From UBA2784 sp964494625 (lineage in GTDB: Bacteria; Pseudomonadota; Alphaproteobacteria; Micropepsales; Micropepsaceae), in assembly GCA_964494625.1 (NCBI GenBank), contig CAZBRT010000002.1, positions 310,001-374,000 on the forward strand: DNA of 64,000 nucleotides, read 5' to 3'. A model generated the notes under the pieces. That model ran no database searches. It was given only the letters and a program-made list of their open reading frames with translations, and was not told the origin of the DNA. Positions 9,053-18,875 of the stretch are shown here, in pieces; positions within the stretch are counted from its first letter, which is position 1; each line of letters starts with the position of its first letter. The position numbers and the translations under genes were made by a program.

Positions 9053-9063
9053 GGGGGGGGGGG
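9053..9063. repeat. 11-nt G homopolymer
   Basis: Eleven consecutive G on the plus strand (C on the ppk coding strand), in the 129-nt gap between hdaA and ppk and about 30 nt upstream of the ppk start. It is the longest homopolymer I noticed in the window. Such tracts slip in replication and can alter promoter spacing or leader structure; they are also common sites of sequencing error. Confidence 0.9.
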
Positions 9064-9152
9064 CACCCAACCACCTTTTCTAACAGCCAATGTTTTCCGG
9101 CTGATTTATGACGCTGCCAACACAAGCCATGGCTGCAAGCAATATCAACGAG

Positions 9153-9821
9153 TTATTCACCAAGAATGTCGCGGGCGAGCGCGATCGTGACGGGTTTCTT
9201 GGCAATCAAGGCCGCCTCGTCCAGGCGCGCGGCGATCCGGGCTGCGGCGGCGAGTGACCGCTCCAGCCGCGGCACGAGATAGGGCACAAGGTTCTCGGCG
9301 ACCTTCAATTGGCGGTCAGCAAAATGCTTCAGAAGCACGGCAGCGAGCAGCGCGTCGTCCGGTGGCGCAATTTCGGCAAACAAGGCGCCGCGCATCCTCG
9401 TGGCAAGGTCAGGCAGGCTGATCTGCCAGCGCGCGGGCGGCGTGCGCGATGTCGCAAGGAACCCGTGGCCTGTTGCTGACACCCGGTTGAAAAGATGGAA
9501 GACGATTGCCGGGTCAAGTCCGCCGGCCAGCGCATCATCCAGATCTTCAAGCGCCAGCGGTGCATTGCCTGCTGCATCGGCGCTGACTTTCGCAGCTTCC
9601 GAAGCGGGCACGACAAGTGCTGCGCTGCGCGACTGCCAGACATGGACGAGATGCGATTTGCCGGAACCCGTTGGCCCCGCGATCACGCAGGCGCGCGGCT
9701 GCCAGTCGGGCCAGCGGTCAATCAAGGCCAAAGCCAGCGCATTGCTGCCGGAAACGAAAAAATCGCTCCGGCCCATGGCGGGCCGCGCCGCAAGGCCGAA
9801 GGGCAAGGCGATCTGCGCCAT
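9153..9821 (-). CDS. hdaA: DnaA-homologue replication regulator HdaA
   Basis: Small AAA+ protein related to DnaA domain III that, with the DNA polymerase sliding clamp, promotes hydrolysis of DnaA-ATP and limits re-initiation. 222 aa. A clamp-binding-like peptide QIALPF is at residues 3-8, Walker A GPTGSGKS at 49-56, and a Walker B-like LALEDLDD follows. There is no C-terminal DNA-binding domain, which separates it from DnaA itself. It is preceded by the CDP-alcohol transferase gene on the same strand (6-nt gap) and followed by ppk. The position between phospholipid and polyphosphate genes matches what I know of alphaproteobacterial hdaA loci. Confidence 0.93.
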   Translation of the reverse strand: MAQIALPFGLAARPAMGRSDFFVSGSNALALALIDRWPDWQPRACVIAGPTGSGKSHLVHVWQSRSAALVVPASEAAKVSADAAGNAPLALEDLDDALAGGLDPAIVFHLFNRVSATGHGFLATSRTPPARWQISLPDLATRMRGALFAEIAPPDDALLAAVLLKHFADRQLKVAENLVPYLVPRLERSLAAAARIAARLDEAALIAKKPVTIALARDILGE

Positions 9822-9827
9822 GACGCT

Positions 9828-10388
9828 TTATGCCTTCTTGCCAGGCCCGGGCACATCGTCCTCGCCCATCGCCTTCAGCCAGGTCACGAGATAGAGGAGG
9901 CCCGATGCGACCGTCGTGCAGCCGACGATGATGGCGCCGATCTCAATCGCCCGGGCCGCATCAAAGTTCATGCCGAGGGCCGCAAGCACAAGTCCTGCCA
10001 GCGCGATCTGGCCGGCTGTGTTGATCTTGCTGATGCGCAAGGGCGCCATGCGCATCGGCTTGCCGATCACATAGGAAATCATGACAAAGACGACAATCGC
10101 GATGTCGCGGCTGACGACGAGGATCACGATCCATTGTTCCAGATGGAACATGAGGCCGAGCGTCACATAGATGCTGACCAGAAGCGCCTTGTCGGCCACC
10201 GGATCAAGCATCGCGCCAAGCTCGCTGCGCATGGCGAAGCGCTTGGCAATGAACCCGTCAACCGCATCTGAAACACCCGCCGCAATGAACACGCCAAAGG
10301 CGGGCGTGTAACGCCCGGTGACAATCAGCCAGACGATCAGCGGAACCGCCGCAATCCGTGCAATCGTGATGAGATTGGGCAGCGTCAT
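9828..10388 (-). CDS. CDP-alcohol phosphatidyltransferase (PgsA/cardiolipin-synthase type)
   Basis: Integral membrane enzyme that transfers a phosphatidyl group from CDP-diacylglycerol to an alcohol. 186 aa, the size of PgsA. The signature is visible as 'SDAVDGFIAKR' followed by 'GAMLDPVADK', giving the D-x2-DG ... G-x3-D-x3-D metal and substrate site. About five hydrophobic helices surround it. The substrate may be glycerol-3-phosphate (phosphatidylglycerophosphate synthase) or phosphatidylglycerol (eukaryote-like cardiolipin synthase); the sequence alone does not decide, so no symbol is given. It is the likely first partner of hdaA in transcription. Confidence 0.88.
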   Translation of the reverse strand: MTLPNLITIARIAAVPLIVWLIVTGRYTPAFGVFIAAGVSDAVDGFIAKRFAMRSELGAMLDPVADKALLVSIYVTLGLMFHLEQWIVILVVSRDIAIVVFVMISYVIGKPMRMAPLRISKINTAGQIALAGLVLAALGMNFDAARAIEIGAIIVGCTTVASGLLYLVTWLKAMGEDDVPGPGKKA

Positions 10389-10419
10389 GCTGTCAGCGCG
10401 GGGCTTGCCGGTGTGCGGC

Positions 10420-11535
10420 TCATTGCAGCGTGGGCGCGGGAACAGGCGGGGCGCCGATGGGTGCTGTCACATACGGCGCCAAGCGCAGATAGCCCGGCTC
10501 CGCGGGATCAGGCTCCAACTGCCAGAGTTCCTCGGCCAGCGCCTCGTCCAGCAGGTCGCGCGGGCCGCGGAACCGGATGGTGACGCGCGCCTCGCTGACG
10601 GTGATGCGGGCCACATCAACGCCGGCAATGCCCGGCACTTCCAGAAGGCGGCGGCGCGTCTCTACCCATTCGGGCAAGGAGGCAAAACTGATGATCGCCG
10701 AGATGCCGCTGACCGCTGAATTGTCGGTTGCCGTGCGGCTTTTCCACGTTTCCTGCCATGAGATGGCAAGGTCATAGGTCGCTGTCTGAAGCGCCTCGTC
10801 ATCGCTGCCACCACTGCCGAATGCGGTGCCTTCGGACGTTCCCTTCGCATTTACGCGGGTCCATGCAATCGACGCCTGTCCACCAGCGACGACAGCGCGC
10901 GCGATCAGTACTTCATTGGCGCCATAACGCGCGGCCATGGGCTCAAGACGCGCCCAGTCGGCAGAAACAGATGCCGCATCGGGAAAGGCGACAAGGTCTT
11001 CGGTGTCGCCCGTCGGCACGACCATCGGCGCCACTTCATCGCGGAACGAGATGTTTCCCCAGGCGCGGGCAAAGGCGTTGTCGCCCCAGAGCACTGCGCC
11101 CGACGATCCATCAATCACCGGGATGACCAGCACGGGCTTGGCGCGCGTATCCGTGAAGGACACGCCCGCGCCGCGCAACAGGCTGCGCACCTTGTCGCCA
11201 TTGAAGGTGTAAGTGATCTCGGCGAGATAGCGGGTCGAGCTTGAGCGCTCGTTCTTCACCTCGAACCCGGTGATGAGTTCATCCAGCGAGGTGCCGTCCA
11301 GCTCCGGCATCTTGCTCCATTCGGATTGCGGGGTCAGGCGCTTGAACAGCCGCGCGAAGGCTTCAGCCCGGCCGGTGGGGATCGCCTGGTCGCGTGCGGC
11401 CGTCGCCGACGAACCCGACGCATCCACCGGCACGCCGCGCACAGTGAAGATATCGGCGCGCGCCGACGGCACGAACACAAGGAAAAGCAGCGACACGGCC
11501 AAAGCCGGCACCAGCGAACGGAACAAGCGCATCAT
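10420..11535 (-). CDS. Secreted DUF2066 protein
   Basis: Exported protein of unknown function, 371 aa. It begins with a clear signal peptide (basic MMRLFR, hydrophobic core, cleavage after SARA). The body, from 'FTVRGVPVDASG' on, matches the DUF2066 family found in proteobacterial periplasmic proteins, including 'GRAEAFARLFKRLTP' and 'YLAEITYTFNGDKVRSLL'. The start at 11535 (the first of two adjacent ATGs) gives the signal peptide directly; ATG at 11553 would add six residues. The gene is divergent from purM across 221 nt, and a neighbouring perfect TATAAT supports its own promoter. It lies 31 nt upstream of the CDP-alcohol transferase and may head that transcript. Confidence 0.82.
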   Translation of the reverse strand: MMRLFRSLVPALAVSLLFLVFVPSARADIFTVRGVPVDASGSSATAARDQAIPTGRAEAFARLFKRLTPQSEWSKMPELDGTSLDELITGFEVKNERSSSTRYLAEITYTFNGDKVRSLLRGAGVSFTDTRAKPVLVIPVIDGSSGAVLWGDNAFARAWGNISFRDEVAPMVVPTGDTEDLVAFPDAASVSADWARLEPMAARYGANEVLIARAVVAGGQASIAWTRVNAKGTSEGTAFGSGGSDDEALQTATYDLAISWQETWKSRTATDNSAVSGISAIISFASLPEWVETRRRLLEVPGIAGVDVARITVSEARVTIRFRGPRDLLDEALAEELWQLEPDPAEPGYLRLAPYVTAPIGAPPVPAPTLQ

Positions 11536-11602
11536 GGAAGCATCCCGGCTCATCCGCCCGGCAATGGCCAGCGGACCGAAAGAGTTTCGTGCATTGGCGG
11601 CG

Positions 11603-11631
11603 ATTATAGGGGGTCGGCACGCGGGCGGAAA
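11603..11631 (-). promoter_or_regulatory. Candidate promoter for the DUF2066 gene
   Basis: A perfect -10 TATAAT reads on the minus strand at 11608-11603, with a poor -35 (TTTCCG, 11631-11626) 17 nt upstream. The predicted start of transcription is near 11596, leaving a leader of about 60 nt before the ATG at 11535. Confidence 0.45.
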
Positions 11632-11675
11632 GCGGCTGCTTTCCCCCATTCCTGCATGATGCGTCACAGCCCCGC

Positions 11676-11705
11676 TTGACGGCCAAGGCCGGTTCGGTGT
11701 GTCTA
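11676..11705 (+). promoter_or_regulatory. Candidate purM promoter
   Basis: A -35 TTGACG (11676-11681) is followed after 18 nt by TGTCTA (11700-11705). The -10 match is modest. The 5' leader would be about 45 nt to the purM ATG. No PurR-like palindrome or purine riboswitch fold was recognised in the gap. Confidence 0.4.
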
Positions 11706-11756
11706 GCGGCCTGATTTCCGCCCGGGGCGAGCGCCCCAATTCCGGCAAAAGCCCCC

Positions 11757-12827
11757 ATGACCCAGCGCAAGAACGGCTACACCTATGCGGACGCGGGCGT
11801 GGACATTGATGCGGGCGAATCACTCGTCGAGAAGATAAAGCCGCTCGCCCGCGCCACGCGCCGTCCAGGTGCCGATGCCGACCTTGGCGGGTTTGGCGGG
11901 CTGTTCGACCTGAAGGCGGCCGGGTTCAGGGACCCGATCCTCGTCTCGGGCACGGATGGCGTGGGAACAAAGCTGAAGGTCGCGATCGAAAGCGCCATCC
12001 ACGACACGGTCGGCATCGACCTTGTTGCCATGTGCGTCAATGACATCGTGGTGCAGGGCGCGGAGCCGCTTTTCTTCCTCGACTATTTTGCCACCGGCAA
12101 ACTCGACGTCGAGGAAGCCGCAAAGGTGATCGCGGGCATTGCCGAAGGTTGCCGCCAGAGCGGATGCGCGCTGGTCGGCGGCGAGACGGCGGAAATGCCC
12201 GGCCTCTACAAGTCAGGCGACTATGACCTTGCCGGATTTGCGGTGGGTGCCGTCGAGCGTGACGCCGTGTTGCCGCGCCATGCCATGATGAAGCCGGGCG
12301 ATGCGCTGATCGGCATTTCATCGTCAGGCGTCCACTCGAACGGTTTTTCCCTGGTGCGCCGCCTTGTGGCAGATGCGAAATTGCCTTGGGATGCGGCGGC
12401 ACCCTTTGCCAAAGACACGACGCTTGGTCGTGCCCTGCTTGCGCCCACGCGGCTTTATGTGAAGCCGATGCTGACGGCGATCCGCGCGTTGCCGGTCAGC
12501 GGCATGGCCCACATTACCGGCGGCGGCATCACCGACAATCTGCCGCGCGTCTTGCCCGAGGGGCTCAATGCGGAAGTGGAGCTGGCGAGCTGGCGCCTGC
12601 CGCCCGTCTTCGCCTGGCTGATGCGTCAAGGCGGCATCGCGGAAGCCGAGATGCTGCGCACCTTCAATTGCGGCATCGGCATGATCGTGGTGATTGAAGC
12701 CGAAAAGGCCGACGCGTTGACGCAGCTTCTGGTGCGCGAGGGCGAGAGTGCGCGCGTCATCGGCAAGCTGGTCGCGGGCGAAGGCGAACCCAGGGTCATC
12801 TACACGGGCACGCTTGTCCCATCATGA
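11757..12827 (+). CDS. purM: Phosphoribosylformylglycinamidine cyclo-ligase (AIR synthetase)
   Basis: Fifth step of de novo purine synthesis: ATP-dependent ring closure of FGAM to aminoimidazole ribotide in the cytosol. 356 aa, normal length. The N-terminal 'YTYADAGVDIDAGESLVE' and the ATP-binding segment 'LVSGTDGVGTKLKVA' are diagnostic, as is 'CALVGGETAEMPG'. The stop overlaps the purN start by 4 nt (ATGA), so the two are translated together. The rest of the pathway in this window is purF at 42 kb; purD, purL and the others are elsewhere. Confidence 0.98.
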   Translation: MTQRKNGYTYADAGVDIDAGESLVEKIKPLARATRRPGADADLGGFGGLFDLKAAGFRDPILVSGTDGVGTKLKVAIESAIHDTVGIDLVAMCVNDIVVQGAEPLFFLDYFATGKLDVEEAAKVIAGIAEGCRQSGCALVGGETAEMPGLYKSGDYDLAGFAVGAVERDAVLPRHAMMKPGDALIGISSSGVHSNGFSLVRRLVADAKLPWDAAAPFAKDTTLGRALLAPTRLYVKPMLTAIRALPVSGMAHITGGGITDNLPRVLPEGLNAEVELASWRLPPVFAWLMRQGGIAEAEMLRTFNCGIGMIVVIEAEKADALTQLLVREGESARVIGKLVAGEGEPRVIYTGTLVPS

Positions 12828-13444
12828 GCGCTGAACACAAGGCGCGGGTGACCGTGCTCGTTTCCGGGCGTGGCTCCAATCTTTCGGCACTCATGGCCGC
12901 TTGTGCGGATCCCGGCTTTCCTGCCCGCATTGTGCAGGTCATCTCGAATGTGCCGGGGGCTGGCGGGCTTGTTGTTGCCCGCGACGCCGGGCTTGCGACT
13001 ACGCTTGTCGATCACAAGGCCTATGCGACGCGCGATGCCTTTGAGGCTGCCCTTGCGCGCGCCATCGATGCGGGCGCGCCCGAGATCATCTGCCTTGCGG
13101 GCTTCATGCGGTTGTTGTCGGGCAGCTTCGTCAACCGCTATCGCGGCCGGATCATCAACATCCACCCGTCGCTTCTGCCCGCCTTCAAGGGGCTGAAGAC
13201 ACACAGGCAGGCGCTGGCGGCGGGTGTGCCTGAGCATGGCTGCACGGTCCATTTTGTCGAGCCGGACATGGATGCCGGGCCGATCATCGCGCAGGCAAAA
13301 GTTCCGGTCCTGCCGGGTGACGATGAAGCGTCGTTGGGTGCCCGCGTGCTGCAGGCAGAGCACGCGCTTTATCCGCGCGCGCTGGCGATGGTGGCCAATG
13401 GTGCGGCGCGTTACGAGAATGGCCGCACCATCTTTACCGTCTGA
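12824..13444 (+). CDS. purN: Phosphoribosylglycinamide formyltransferase
   Basis: Transfers a formyl group from 10-formyl-tetrahydrofolate to GAR, the third purine step. 206 aa. Visible motifs are the N-terminal 'VLVSGRGSNLSALM' phosphate-binding loop, the catalytic region 'IINIHPSLLPAFKG' (Asn and His), and 'GCTVHFVEPDMDAGPIIAQ', which contains the catalytic Asp. It is coupled to purM through an ATGA overlap. Convergent with ndk, with only 3 nt between stops. Confidence 0.98.
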   Translation: MSAEHKARVTVLVSGRGSNLSALMAACADPGFPARIVQVISNVPGAGGLVVARDAGLATTLVDHKAYATRDAFEAALARAIDAGAPEIICLAGFMRLLSGSFVNRYRGRIINIHPSLLPAFKGLKTHRQALAAGVPEHGCTVHFVEPDMDAGPIIAQAKVPVLPGDDEASLGARVLQAEHALYPRALAMVANGAARYENGRTIFTV

Positions 13445-13447
13445 ATT

Positions 13448-13870
13448 TCAGCCGACGATTTCGGTGCCAGCGAAGAAATAGGCGATTTCCTGGGCGGCGG
13501 TTTCGGGCGCATCCGAACCGTGGACAGAATTTGCCTCGATCGACTCGGCAAAGTCCTTGCGGATCGTGCCGGCGGCCGCATTGGCGGGATTGGTCGCGCC
13601 CATCACTTCGCGGTACCTGGCAATGGCGTTCTCGCCTTCCAGCACCTGGACCACGACCGGACCCGAGATCATGAACTTCACGAGGTCGTTGAAGAACGGA
13701 CGCTCGCGGTGAACGGCATAGAAGCCCTCTGCCTGGCCCTTCGACATCCAGATGCGCTTCTGCGCGACGATGCGCAGGCCGGCATTTTCGATGTGGGCAT
13801 TGATCTTGCCGGTCAGGTTGCGGCGCGTGGCGTCGGGCTTGATGATCGAGAAGGTGCGCTGGGTGGTCAT
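13448..13870 (-). CDS. ndk: Nucleoside diphosphate kinase
   Basis: Ping-pong phosphotransferase that equalises nucleoside triphosphate pools through a phospho-histidine. 140 aa, the standard length. The active-site motif NSVHGSD places the catalytic His at 117; 'FSIIKPDATRRN' is the N-terminal signature and 'GATNPANAAAGTIR' the nucleotide-binding loop. It stands alone, convergent with purN and divergent from the ABC-F gene, with its own probable promoter. Confidence 0.98.
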   Translation of the reverse strand: MTTQRTFSIIKPDATRRNLTGKINAHIENAGLRIVAQKRIWMSKGQAEGFYAVHRERPFFNDLVKFMISGPVVVQVLEGENAIARYREVMGATNPANAAAGTIRKDFAESIEANSVHGSDAPETAAQEIAYFFAGTEIVG

Positions 13871-13911
13871 GGCGAATATCCGTTGAAACAGGGGGGAAAT
13901 GCTGGCGCGGG

Positions 13912-13941
13912 CTTATAGCGGCGTGGCAGCCCCAAGGGCAA
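13912..13941 (-). promoter_or_regulatory. Candidate ndk promoter
   Basis: On the minus strand, TTGCCC (13941-13936) and TATAAG (13917-13912) are separated by 18 nt. Transcription would begin about 35 nt before the ndk ATG at 13870. Confidence 0.42.
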
Positions 13942-14004
13942 GCGGCCACATGCCCCCTGATTGTGCTTGCGACAGGGTGCCCCTCTTCTGCTACCAAGCG
14001 CGCA

Positions 14005-15852
14005 ATGCTGAAGATCGAAGACATCACTTGCCGGATTGCCGGGCGCGTCATCCTTGACGGCGCCAGTGCGTTCATTCCCGAGGGCCACAAGGTGGGTCTC
14101 GTCGGCCGCAATGGCTCGGGCAAAACGACGCTCTTCAAAGTGATCGAGGGCGAAATGCCCCCGGAATCCGGTCGTATCAGCCTGCCGCGCGGGGCACGGA
14201 TCGGGCGGGTGGCGCAGGAAGCGCCCGCTGGTGCGACTTCGCTGATCGATACCGTGCTGGCCGCCGATACCGAGCGGCTGGCGCTGCTGGACGAAGCCGA
14301 AACGGCAACCGATCCCGGCCGAATTGCCGACATCCATATCCGTCTTGCTGATATCGACGCCCATTCCGCGCCCTCACGCGCAGCCGCCTTGCTGGCCGGG
14401 CTTGGCTTCAGCGAACCCGAGATGCACCGCGCCTGCAGCGAGTTTTCCGGCGGCTGGCGGATGCGTGTGGCACTTGCAGCGCTTCTTTTCAGCGAACCCG
14501 ATCTTCTCCTGCTCGACGAGCCGACCAACTATCTCGACCTTGAAGGTGCGATGTGGCTGGAAGATTACGTCGCACGCTATCCGCGCACGGTCCTCATCGT
14601 CAGTCATGACCGCGATTTCCTGAACCGTGCGGTTGATGCGATCCTTCATCTCGAACGCGGCAAGCTCACGCTCTACACCGGCGGCTTCGACACTTTCCAG
14701 AAACAGCGCGCGATGCAGGCCGAGCTGTTGCGTGCGGCCAAGGACAAGATCGACACGCAGCGCAAGCACATGCAGTCCTTCGTGGACCGTTTCCGCGCCA
14801 AGGCGTCAAAGGCGCGTCAGGCCCAGTCACGGCTCAAGGCGCTGCAAAAGCTCCAGCCCATCGTGCTGCCGGAAGGCGAGCGCGTGGCACCCATCGTGTT
14901 TCCCAAGACCGAAACCCTGTCGCCGCCGATCCTTGCACTCGAGGATGTCAGCTGCGGTTATGACGGGCGGACCGTGCTGTCGCACCTCTCGTTGCGCATT
15001 GACGCCGATGACCGCATCGCGCTTCTGGGCAAGAACGGCAATGGCAAATCCACCTTCGCCAAGCTGATCGCCGAGCGGCTGTCGCGCATGAGCGGCACGG
15101 CAACCCGCGCCTCGAAACTCAAGGTCGGCTATTTCGCCCAGCACCAGCTGGACGAGCTCGACATGGACGGCACGGCGATGTCGCATATGGCGCGCCTGAT
15201 GAAAGGCGAGCCGGAATCAAAGGTGCGTGCGCGCTGCGGCTTCTTCGGCTTTGGCGTGGACAAGGTCTTGACCAAAGTCTCCAATCTCTCCGGTGGCGAG
15301 AAGGCGCGGCTCTTGCTGGCGCTGGCGGCCTTCAATGCGCCGCATCTCATCGTGCTCGACGAGCCGACCAATCATCTCGACATCGAGGCGCGCGAAGCGC
15401 TGATGGAAGCGATCAACGAGTATGATGGTGCGGTGGTCATCGTCAGCCACGACCGCCACCTTCTGGAAACATCCGTCGATACGCTGTGGCTGGTGGCCGA
15501 CGGCAGCGTGCGCCGCTTTGACGGCGACATGGACGAATACGAAGATTACGTGCTGGGCCGTACGCCCAAGAAAGCAAAGCCCGCGCCGGAAAAGGCAAAG
15601 CCTGCAGCGGCTGCATCCGCTCACGGCGGCGGTTCATCGAATTTGCGCAAGCGCGCCGATCAGGCCGAGAAGGATGTCGCGCGGCTGTCGGCTGAATTGG
15701 GCGCAATCGAGGCCGAACTCGCCAACCCCGCGCTCTACGCGCAGGCGCCCGCCAAGCTCGCCGAATTGTCGCGCAGCCGTGACAGCGTCGCAAAGAAGCT
15801 CGCGGCAGCCGAGGCGCTGTGGCTCGATACGACCGCCGCGCTTGAGGGGTAA
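14005..15852 (+). CDS. ABC-F family ATPase (translation factor type)
   Basis: Soluble protein of 615 aa with two ATP-binding cassettes and no membrane segments. Cassette 1 has Walker A GRNGSGKTT near residue 35 and Walker B 'LLLLDEPTNYLD'; cassette 2 has GKNGNGKST and 'LIVLDEPTNHLD'. The charged linker between them carries the 'RAKASKARQAQSRLKALQ' pattern of ABC-F proteins that enter the ribosomal E site. A Lys/Ala/Pro stretch and a C-terminal coiled coil follow, resembling YheS/Uup rather than EttA. The start at 14005 begins at MLKIEDI. The exact subfamily is uncertain, and antibiotic resistance is not implied. Confidence 0.92.
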   Translation: MLKIEDITCRIAGRVILDGASAFIPEGHKVGLVGRNGSGKTTLFKVIEGEMPPESGRISLPRGARIGRVAQEAPAGATSLIDTVLAADTERLALLDEAETATDPGRIADIHIRLADIDAHSAPSRAAALLAGLGFSEPEMHRACSEFSGGWRMRVALAALLFSEPDLLLLDEPTNYLDLEGAMWLEDYVARYPRTVLIVSHDRDFLNRAVDAILHLERGKLTLYTGGFDTFQKQRAMQAELLRAAKDKIDTQRKHMQSFVDRFRAKASKARQAQSRLKALQKLQPIVLPEGERVAPIVFPKTETLSPPILALEDVSCGYDGRTVLSHLSLRIDADDRIALLGKNGNGKSTFAKLIAERLSRMSGTATRASKLKVGYFAQHQLDELDMDGTAMSHMARLMKGEPESKVRARCGFFGFGVDKVLTKVSNLSGGEKARLLLALAAFNAPHLIVLDEPTNHLDIEAREALMEAINEYDGAVVIVSHDRHLLETSVDTLWLVADGSVRRFDGDMDEYEDYVLGRTPKKAKPAPEKAKPAAAASAHGGGSSNLRKRADQAEKDVARLSAELGAIEAELANPALYAQAPAKLAELSRSRDSVAKKLAAAEALWLDTTAALEG

Positions 15853-15898
15853 GGGGGGGATTGTTCCTCCCTCACCGGACCGACTGTTACGCGTCCCC

Positions 15899-16648
15899 CT
15901 ACCCCAGCCGGTCGAGGGCGCGCTTCGCTGTTGTGTGCCATTCCTTGTGCAGCTTGCGCACATGAGGCGGTGAGGTTTCCATCACCCGCACGATCTGTGC
16001 AAAATGGGGCCTTGCTTCATGGCCACGCCCGATCTGCTCCAGAAACATTGCGTAACGCGCCCGTGCTTCGGGTCCGGGAAAGACCGTCACGACGCTTTCA
16101 TACTCGGCCACGGCCTCATCCACTTTGCCCTGACCGGCCAAAGCGCGGGCGTAGACGAGATGCCCGTCATTTGACTTGTAACCCGGATTCTCTTTCTGGA
16201 AATTGTCGAGCGTTGCTTGGCATTCTGCATAGTCGCCTGCCTCCACGAGCGCGCGGGCAAACCCCAATTGCAGGCGCGGATCGTCGGCAAAGGGACCGCC
16301 CATGATGTCACGATAGATCGCGAGGCCTTCATCTGCTCGGCCAAGCCGCAGATATTCTTCCGCAAGCGCCTGGCGCGCATGGGTCGAGTTGGATATTTCC
16401 GCCTCCGCGCGCAGAACGCGCAGATAGCGTTCGGGATTTGCGGCGTCCATCGCCTTGGTCTTGAGCTTTTCACCCCCGGGGCTGCGCAACATCTCCGGCA
16501 AGACCTCGGCGAGGAAATAGGCGATCGAGCCGACCAGCGGCAGGAAGACAATCACATAGAGCCAAGGAAACACTTTGCCGGAGCGCACGGCGTGGATGAC
16601 CATTGTCACCATCAGTCCCAAGACCCCGATTGTGTAAATCCAGAACAT
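15899..16648 (-). CDS. Membrane-anchored TPR protein
   Basis: Unrecognised specific function, 249 aa. Two N-terminal transmembrane segments (about residues 3-20 and 28-48) resemble the hydrophobic N-terminal module of cardiolipin synthases ('FPWLYVIVFLPLVGSIAYFL'). They are followed by a cytosolic array of tetratricopeptide-like repeats ('ALAEEYLRLGRADEGLAIYRDI', 'GFARALVEAGDYAECQATL', 'ARALAGQGKVDEAVAEYESV'). It is probably a scaffold at the inner membrane. It stands between the convergent ABC-F gene and holC, 79 nt from holC on the same strand. The phospholipase domain of a real cardiolipin synthase is absent. Confidence 0.8.
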   Translation of the reverse strand: MFWIYTIGVLGLMVTMVIHAVRSGKVFPWLYVIVFLPLVGSIAYFLAEVLPEMLRSPGGEKLKTKAMDAANPERYLRVLRAEAEISNSTHARQALAEEYLRLGRADEGLAIYRDIMGGPFADDPRLQLGFARALVEAGDYAECQATLDNFQKENPGYKSNDGHLVYARALAGQGKVDEAVAEYESVVTVFPGPEARARYAMFLEQIGRGHEARPHFAQIVRVMETSPPHVRKLHKEWHTTAKRALDRLG

Positions 16649-16727
16649 GGCTACCCCTGCCCTTGCTGTGGCAAGAGCCTAACAGAACCTCAGCTGAACA
16701 AAAGATGGCCCTGAAACCGCGATTGCT

Positions 16728-17212
16728 TCAGGCGCCCTGCTTTTCCCAACGACCGGCTTCTGACTGTTTCCAGTAGGTCGCCATGTGGCCGGCCTTGCGG
16801 GCGGATGCCCATTCAGCGCGGGCGGATGCGCGTGCGCCGTCATCGCGGCCATCGAACAGGAGAACCACACGCGCAAGATCGCCGAGGGCTGCCTTGTCCC
16901 ATGAGGCAGGCGTTGCCCCATCCACCAGAAACACGATTTCAGCGCGGACGGGATTTTCGTCTGTATGCGTCAGGAAAACCGGCTGGCGGGCGGCATGGCC
17001 ATCATCCGATGTGCCATGCGGCAGGAAAGTATCCGGCCGATAGGTCCACAAATGCGCGTCGATGGCTGCCACGCGCTCGGCCGAGCTTGCGCGCACCAGC
17101 GCTTTCCACCCGCGCGCCAGCGATTTTTCGAGCAAGGGGACAAGGGCCGTCTCCAGCGTCTCGCGCTGAAGCTCGTAGAAGAGGACCTCCGGTCCTTGCC
17201 CCCCTTCGCTCA

Positions 17213-17213
<1 letters not shown>
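16728..17213 (-). CDS. holC: DNA polymerase III chi subunit
   Basis: Accessory subunit of the clamp loader that links the replisome to SSB. 161 aa. It shows 'VLFYELQRETLETALVPLLEKSLARGWKALVRA' at the N-terminus and 'FLVDGATP' and 'VVLLFDGRDD' later, typical of the chi family. The start at 17213 overlaps the pepA stop (ATGA); a longer upstream frame would run antisense-like through pepA and is not needed. pepA-holC linkage is widespread in proteobacteria and supports the call. Confidence 0.92.
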
Positions 17214-18706
<1,493 letters not shown>

Positions 18707-18875
18707 GGATGGCTCCAAAGTTGTGAAGTCGAAGGACGGCCAGCGGACCCCGCCCGCCTTAAAGCCGCCTTTACCCGGGGCGAGTGGTAGTCTATCGGCA
18801 TAAGAGAGCCAAGGGGGCGGGCGTGCCAGGGTGCTCCTGTCAGGGCTGCCCGCCAATGGGGTTTTGGGCCGGACC

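Noticed and set aside
15853..15898. GGGGGGA/TCCTCCC pairing after the ABC-F gene as a terminator
   Set aside because: The stem has a mismatch and no T run follows.
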